DNA from: Litoditis marina
Lineage: Eukaryota > Nematoda > Chromadorea > Rhabditida > Rhabditidae
Assembly (NCBI GenBank): GCA_964036275.1
Contig: OZ038440.1
Span: 12,871,690-12,935,689 of the forward strand
DNA length: 64,000 nt
Reading direction: 5' to 3'
Positions 61,001 to 64,000 of the stretch are shown here, in pieces. Positions within the stretch are counted from its first letter, which is position 1; every line of letters starts with the position of its first letter. Under the pieces are notes generated by a model. That model saw only the letters and a list, made by a program, of their open reading frames with translations. It was not told the DNA's origin and did not search any database. The translations under genes were made by a program, and so were the position numbers.

Positions 61001-63053
61001 TTAGATCAAATGGAAATCAATCGCGCGCAGCGCGAAGCGCTGTGCGAGATTTGTCTTTGGTACGGCTAATGCGCGCTTTCATTTTTTTAGTTCACTCTCA
61101 AAAAGGTCCAATTGTGCAAATCAGAACTTTTTATAATTTTCTGATTTTCTATGGCACATTTACAAGCTATGTTCGAAATTTGAACGAAATTGATTGAGTT
61201 TGAGCCGAGTTATGACGTTATGCGCTTCATGCAGACCGCCAACTTCCGTCGTGTGGGTGTGTCTGTGTTGGTGCGCACTCCTGGGAAATTTTTATGTGTG
61301 AACCGATTTGACTGAAAATTTGGGACACGATAGATACCCCACTCAAACTTAGGGGGCGCAAACTTTTTTTCGAAAAAAATTATTTTTCATCAAGTTATAG
61401 GTCTTTAAAAATGTCTCTGCGTCTCTTCATTTCGTGCACTCTCTCGCCCTCTCTGTCGGGGTAAATCAAATTGCGTTATAACTCAGCTCAGTCCTAACCA
61501 ATTCAAGTAAAATTTGCAGTAGGATACCACGACATGAACTGACATTGATTCAGATGTAAGTCTTCTACTGATGACGTCATCGAGGATTCTGGAGCTCGGA
61601 TGACGTCATAATCGAAAAGTGCAAAGTTGATGTCACATATTTTTTTCAAATGATGGTAATATCTTAGGAAGGGTCAATTAACGGTGAAACTCAATCTAAG
61701 AGTGACGTATTCTGGGATTCTGGAGACCAGATGACGTCATTTTTGAAAAGTGCAAAGTTGACGTCACATATATTTTCGAATTATGGTAATATCTTATAAA
61801 GGGCCAATTAACGGTAAAACTCAATGTAAGAGTGACGTATTCTGCGATTCTGGAGACCAGATGACGTCATTTTTGAAAAGTGCAAAGTTGACGTCACATA
61901 TTATTTCAAATGCTGGAAGTTTCTTAAAAATGGTCAATTCACGATGAAACTTCATTCAAACATGACGTATTCTGGGATTCTGAAGGGCAGATGAAGTAAG
62001 TTTCTAGAACTGCAATGTTGACGTCATATTTTTTTCCGAATGATGGTAATATTTGACAAGTGGTTCATCAAGAAAACAATTTTATCTGCACCGTACAGAT
62101 CAAACCACATACCTACGGCATGTATACAAAAAGAGAAAAATTCATGAAAAAGTGGGGGCCCAACGAATGTAAGATTTGTCTTCTGCTGTGCGCCCCTTAG
62201 ACAACTATTCTCAAATGGAACAGCTACTGCTACAAAAACCGAAAAATACTAATATACTCAAGTATAACTGTTCATTACAAACATACAAAAGTCGTAAAAT
62301 ATTTTCTCAAACCTGTAAACTAGAATCTACAAATCACAGATGTTAACTCAACCTACTCAATTATAGAGTTCCTGGTTTTGTACACAATGGTTGGCATTTT
62401 TTGTCATTACTTCAATTCTAGGTGCTATAACGTTTGTCATATTATTCAAAGTTGTTCTCTCTTTCGCAGCTGTGACTTGTAGATTCTTGTTCACAGGTTT
62501 GAGAAAATATTTTACGACTTTTGTATGTTTGTAATGAACAGTTATACTTGAGTATATTAGTATTTTTCGGTTTTTGTAGCAGTAGCTGTTCCATTTGAGA
62601 GTAGTTGTCTAAGGGGCGCACAGCAGAAGACAAATCTTACATTCGTTGGGCCCCCACTTTTTCATGAATACAGTTTAGAGCTTGCTGTAAGATCCGGTGA
62701 ATGATCGCTGCAAAAAAGCGCACAGTAACGGTGATTTGTTTCGTTTTCTGTGTTTGCTAGTTTGATCCATGTGTTAGTCAGTTGTGATTTTCAACCTGTC
62801 GTGTGTGTGCAAATCGAACTACAACTGAGATATGGTCGCCCTATGATGTACTCACCTCTCCTCTACTTTCTGGCGATAGCTGTTTTGCGAATGGGACTCC
62901 GAGAAATAAATCAATGGATGTTTCGGTCACAGTTGTGAATAACGTTCCCATCAATGTTCCATATTTAGTTGATACAGTTGGATTAGCCAGGATCAAACGA
63001 AAATTAATGAACAAAAATATCAGGAACGCAATCGTGGAGATAGTTGACGGCAT
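49100..63053 (-). CDS. type-B carboxylesterase C with GPI-anchor-like tail
   Basis: Exons on the - strand: 62856-63053, 55011-55160, 54371-54425, 53686-53781, 52944-53129, 52514-52686, 51695-51815, 50952-51139, 50477-50609, 50132-50261, 49796-49884, 49100-49254; 1674 nt, 557 aa. Signal-anchor-like N-terminus, oxyanion hole HGGAF (128-132), nucleophile elbow GHSSG (S212), a putative acid in SLEALY and the His in YHCHEL (H437). The C-terminus extends about 20 residues past those of A and B. It has a small-residue stretch (SGENSSAA) and a hydrophobic end (TFLMMIATIFYIS), typical of GPI attachment, so the enzyme probably sits on the cell surface. Exons 3 and 4 (55 + 96 nt) equal the single 151-nt exon of A, split by an extra intron. 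The first intron is 7.7 kb and hosts an LTR retrotransposon. The exon 7 (51695-51815) acceptor (TTGAAG) is weak. Confidence 0.85.
51862..52174. mobile_element. MITE with ATTACACAAGCAACC termini
   Basis: 313 bp with inverted termini ATTACACAAGCAACC and GGTTGCTTGTGTAAT, continuing into GGTTGATATCAACC at both ends. Internal copies of AGCAACCGGGTT in both orientations suggest a foldback structure. It lies in esterase C between the exons at 52514 and 51815, only 47 bp upstream of the acceptor. No clear target-site duplication was identified. Confidence 0.85.
54655..54760. repeat. AT-rich simple repeat (AAGATATTATTAT)
   Basis: Tandem, drifting copies of a TATTATTATAAAGA-like unit in an intron of esterase C. 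Confidence 0.8.
55534..55578 (-). other. candidate 45-nt microexon of esterase C
   Basis: Flanked by TTTTCTCAG on its 5' side and a GTATGC donor. It is open in phase 0 and encodes 15 residues ending DTDRGIAYE, which resembles the xRGx end of esterase exon 1. It would insert in frame between exon 1 (ending SPESRGE) and the 55011-55160 exon. It could be an optional exon or a relic of an older exon 1. It lies about 40 bp from the LTR element. Confidence 0.4.
55617..55962 (-). repeat. 3' LTR of the retrotransposon
   Basis: 346 bp, starting TGTTGTGTCTGTC and ending GATATACAACA on the + strand (TG...CA ends). Indistinguishable by eye from the LTR at 60317-60662. Confidence 0.95.
55963..55973 (-). 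promoter_or_regulatory. polypurine tract
   Basis: Reads AAAAGGGGAGG on the element's coding strand, directly abutting the 3' LTR, where plus-strand DNA synthesis is primed in LTR elements. Confidence 0.85.
56036..60244 (-). CDS. Ty3/gypsy Gag-Pol polyprotein, one in-frame TAG in the integrase
   Basis: A single frame runs from ATG 60244 to a TGA at 56036-56038, interrupted by one TAG at 56984-56986: 1086 codons before it and 315 after. Domains: Gag-like N-terminus; two CCHC zinc knuckles (near residues 270-283 and 290-303); aspartic protease DTGSD (about 356); reverse transcriptase with YLDDV (about 638); RNase H with AADAC (about 785) and TDHKP; integrase zinc domain H-x3-H...C-x2-C (about 1012-1049); integrase core split by the stop, with SDNGTQF and a catalytic Glu in NGQAERF downstream; then a GPY/F-like segment and a Pro/Gln-rich tail. 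PR-RT-RH-IN order places it in Ty3/gypsy. There is no separate gag frame and no env. The stop falls between the first and second acidic residues of the integrase core, so without readthrough the integrase is incomplete. Confidence 0.93.
60298..60314 (-). other. candidate tRNA primer-binding site
   Basis: Two bases inside the 5' LTR the element's coding strand reads TGGCGATCAGGATAGC. The leading TGG fits pairing with a tRNA 3' CCA end. I cannot name the tRNA. Confidence 0.6.
60317..60662 (-). repeat. 5' LTR of the retrotransposon
   Basis: 346 bp, matching the LTR at 55617-55962. It would carry the element promoter, transcribing leftwards. Confidence 0.95.
61572..62070. repeat. 130-bp tandem array with repeated TGACGTCA (CRE) sites
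   Basis: About four imperfect units with an exact 130-bp period. The palindrome TGACGTCA occurs at 61572, 61601, 61732, 61759, 61862, 61889 and 62019. Units share GTGCAAAGTTGACGTCACAT and GGATTCTGGAGACCAGATG. Lies in intron 1 of esterase C, 0.8-1.5 kb from exon 1. Confidence 0.85.
62141..62668. mobile_element. long foldback element with 199-bp arms
   Basis: Arms 62141-62339 and 62470-62668 are near-perfect reverse complements (outer ends TTCATGAAAAAGTGGGGGCC / GGCCCCCACTTTTTCATGAA), with a 130-bp loop. Mismatches cluster towards the inner ends. No coding capacity; short frames in the arms are not genes. Lies in intron 1 of esterase C and would form a long hairpin in the pre-mRNA. Confidence 0.9.
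62747..62824 (+). repeat. dispersed TGTAGTTTGATC-family element
   Basis: Starts TCTGTGTTTGCTAGTTTGATCC and ends CAAATCGAACTACAAC, about 30 bp downstream of the exon 1 donor of esterase C. Confidence 0.65.
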
Positions 63054-64000
63054 TTGGTTACTGCAATGATTTGAGTTGTCAAAGCCCTAACCATACAATA
63101 TTTGTCAGCCATTCATATAGAATTTGCATTATTGGTTTCATAACGATTCGTCATAGGTGCCATTTCTGTGCTTACCAACAATCTCACTTTTTCAAAAAAA
63201 ATATCACTCTATCACGAAAAATCTTACTTTTTACATAATTATTACTTTTTTCATAGTAAAGTAATATCGAGCGTTTTGTAAGAATATAAGATTGCAAGAG
63301 AGCAGAGAAGCGGACGCATAGTCGCATAGTCATCTCCTGGGTTCCAGACGTGATCTGAGTCAGATGGTCTCAGACCGGTTTGCAGGTAGTGGCAGGCCAT
63401 CTTGGACTATGGTCTGCGACAAGTCACACTCATGCCACCTGAGTTCAGCGCGGCGAGCATTTCAAATTTGAATCGATTAACTTTACTAAAACTCTCCAAA
63501 TGAACCGAAATCGTTGAATAAAAAACTTTTTCCAAAAGAATACGCAATGAGAATGTTTTCCCTATCGCTCAATCTGAAATGCGGCTTGTAACCGAGCTCG
63601 AGTGAACTGAAATGGCTCAGTTGCGCAGAGTGGCACCTCTGTCTAGTACGTATCTAGAACGGGTTTGACCGCTGATTACGTCACGAGTGGCACGGAGGTT
63701 TTGATTACGAGTCCGACCACAACTGACACCACGTGCAATTCGACCCATGCATGGTCTAAGGCCATGGTCGATTTCGGGCGATTCTGGGGAGACTGAGACC
63801 ACGTCTGGAACCCAGGAGGTTCAGAGATATGCACGAATGTTTACACGAATCAGTAGGAGAACACGTAGAATGACTGGGAAACTTCGAACAAATAAAATCC
63901 ATATCGTTAAAAAAACCCTAGAATATAGTTGGACGCATGGTTGGTTTCAATTTGTGAACCGAACACGAGGTTGTATAGATCAAAATGGCAAAGTTTTCGC
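63054..64000. other. upstream region of esterase C
   Basis: The ATG of esterase C (63053) is 7 bp downstream of an ATTGCAG acceptor, so trans-splicing is likely. The promoter should lie to its right. The region also holds an inverted-repeat element (63334-63818). No gene recognised. Confidence 0.6.
63334..63818. mobile_element. 485-bp non-autonomous element with CTCCTGGGTTCCAGACGTG termini
   Basis: Perfect 19-bp inverted termini at 63334-63352 and 63800-63818. Subterminal GGTCTCAG/CTGAGACC and GGCCAT-type motifs are also mirrored. It contains no transposase-like frame. A few hundred bp upstream of esterase C. Confidence 0.85.

Noticed and set aside
61020..61050. GC-rich hairpin (CGCGCAGCGCGAAGCGCTGTGCG) as a structured RNA or tRNA
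   Set aside because: It lacks a cloverleaf, a T-loop GTTCRA motif and any promoter box at the right spacing; more likely a repeat fragment.
62442..62633. 63-residue - strand frame
   Set aside because: Falls inside the right arm of the foldback element and is mirrored in the left arm, so it is repeat sequence and not a gene.

Overview
This window is eukaryotic and reads as a rhabditid-type (clade V) nematode chromosome. The genes are broken by many short introns with GT donors and the nematode acceptor consensus TTTCAG. Several start codons sit immediately behind a splice acceptor, as expected for spliced-leader trans-splicing. The products include families best known from Caenorhabditis. I assembled gene models by hand from conserved protein blocks, splice consensus and reading phase. 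Every multi-exon model below closes to a whole number of codons, but no transcript or database evidence was available.

Layout: (1) 1-168, 3' end of an unidentified + strand gene. (2) 3381-9558, - strand, AIFM3-like flavoprotein with a Rieske domain, 15 exons, 537 aa. (3) 13398-15395, + strand, secreted single-domain TIMP, 4 exons, 155 aa. (4) 15868-23232, - strand, bifunctional mRNA capping enzyme (cel-1 type), 18 exons, 609 aa. (5) 24959-26319 and 27954-29013, + strand, two tandem paralogues of a small protein family I do not recognise (137 and 142 aa). They share a GWGM..PCWWACD motif. (6) 29509-63053, - strand, a tandem cluster of type-B carboxylesterases.

The esterase cluster is the most dynamic part. 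Gene A (29509-35075) is an intact frame that has lost its oxyanion-hole residues and looks like a pseudoenzyme. Gene B (35528-40018) and its near-identical copy B' (43846-48331) lie in an 8.3-kb direct duplication (35079-43395 and 43396-51712). The same event copied the 3' half of gene C as a 5'-truncated fragment C' (40782-43395). Its breakpoint places the leader/promoter region of gene A directly in front of C'. Full-length gene C (49100-63053) keeps its catalytic residues and ends in a GPI-anchor-like tail. Its 7-kb intron carries a young Ty3/gypsy LTR retrotransposon (55617-60662; LTRs identical by eye, TSD TATAT) with one in-frame TAG in the integrase, a 130-bp tandem array rich in CRE sites, and a 199-bp-arm foldback.

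Intergenic and intronic DNA is full of short non-autonomous elements. The commonest is a ~70-90 bp family with TGTAGTTTGATC-like termini, with at least ten copies. I saw no tRNA, rRNA or CRISPR, and no coherent multi-gene pathway. The shared themes are lineage-specific gene duplication and repeat-driven remodelling of introns.
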